Source: Candidatus Buchananbacteria bacterium RIFCSPLOWO2_02_FULL_46_11b (lineage in GTDB: Bacteria; Patescibacteriota; Patescibacteriia; Buchananbacterales; UBA6539). Taken from it: a DNA stretch of 11,656 nucleotides. The position numbers and the translations under genes are program-made. The notes beneath the pieces are model-generated. The model was not told the DNA's origin and did no database searches. It saw only the letters and a program-made list of their open reading frames with translations. The DNA lies in the NCBI GenBank assembly GCA_001817615.1, contig MHIR01000002.1:1-11656 (forward strand), written 5' to 3'. Below are positions 11,489 through 11,656 of this stretch, one piece after another; position 1 is the stretch's first letter; the number at the start of each line of letters is the position of its first letter.

Positions 11489-11656
11489 GGCGGGAGGAAG
11501 ACTACATAGTGGCTGCTTAAAGCTACAAGGAGAATGTCTTCCCTTCCGCCCAAGTTTTCGGCGGGAACCGGCTAAGGACTGGATGTCAAAAAACTGCGAA
11601 GGAAGCGCCGGTTTTCCGCCATAGTTCTTTTAAGGAGTTTGGCTACACGACGCCTG
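11489..11656. repeat. Downstream hairpin array, partial unit C, cut by the window edge
   Basis: A third unit begins with the same 22-base lead-in as unit B (11152-11173 matches 11474-11495). C1: GGCGGGAGGAAGAC/GTCTTCCCTTCCGCC (11489-11502/11536-11550), 14 pairs with one bulge, and an inner stem GTGGCT/AGCTAC (11509-11514/11521-11526). C2: GGCGGGAACCGGC/GCCGGTTTTCCGCC (11560-11572/11607-11620), 13 pairs with one bulge; its loop resembles that of B5 (shared GGATGTCAA). Hairpins equivalent to positions 2-4 are missing. Another GTTCTTTTAAG linker follows at 11624, so the array probably continues beyond the window. Confidence 0.75.

Noticed and set aside
10823..11656. Integron attC cassette array
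   Set aside because: The stems do not carry the conserved attC core (GTTRRRY and its partner), there are no cassette genes between hairpins and no tyrosine integrase is present in the window.

Overview
The window looks like a stretch of a small bacterial chromosome, most plausibly from the Candidate Phyla Radiation (Patescibacteria, Parcubacteria-like). This is inference, based on compact genes with few ribosome binding sites, promoters set so close to start codons that the mRNAs would be leaderless, an IMP dehydrogenase without CBS domains, a CofE-type gamma-glutamyl ligase next to a RibD-like reductase, and many short dispersed repeats between genes. TGA is used as a stop (1521-1523, 4993-4995), so code 11 applies and the Gracilibacteria/SR1 code does not.

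Left part (1-5300): tRNA-Leu(UAA) on the minus strand with its own promoter; a SpoU-family RNA 2'-O-methyltransferase; an unrecognised 136-residue protein with a strong promoter, a folded leader and a TTG start; tRNA-Gly(GCC); and a cyanophycin-synthetase-type ATP-grasp ligase ended by a terminator. Then comes a three-gene operon (2850-5040): a membrane protein resembling an ECF transporter S component, a RibD/DHFR-like reductase, and a CofE/FolC2-like gamma-glutamate ligase. Together these suggest uptake, reduction and glutamylation of a pterin/folate-like cofactor. A bidirectional terminator separates the operon from a convergent one-helix membrane protein with a leaderless promoter.

Middle part (5280-8960): a repeat-rich spacer, a metal-dependent amidohydrolase of the deaminase type, then about 600 bases of palindromic and inverted repeats, and a convergent CBS-less IMP dehydrogenase. 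The two enzymes could both serve purine metabolism, but the amidohydrolase substrate cannot be read from sequence.

Right part (8960-11656): the most unusual section. A divergent IS110/Piv-like recombinase (9460-10815) is flanked on both sides by non-coding DNA made almost entirely of consecutive stem-loops. Upstream, a consensus-like promoter is placed so that transcription would begin on the first base of the first hairpin; at least five hairpins follow up to the gene. Downstream, a unit of about 330 bases with six hairpins occurs twice and begins a third time before the window ends. The copies differ in sequence but keep their stems through compensatory changes, which points to a selected RNA or single-stranded DNA structure. 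IS110 recombinases are known to be guided by bridge RNAs made of stem-loops with internal guide loops, so this may be an expanded multi-module guide-RNA locus. That last step is hypothesis.
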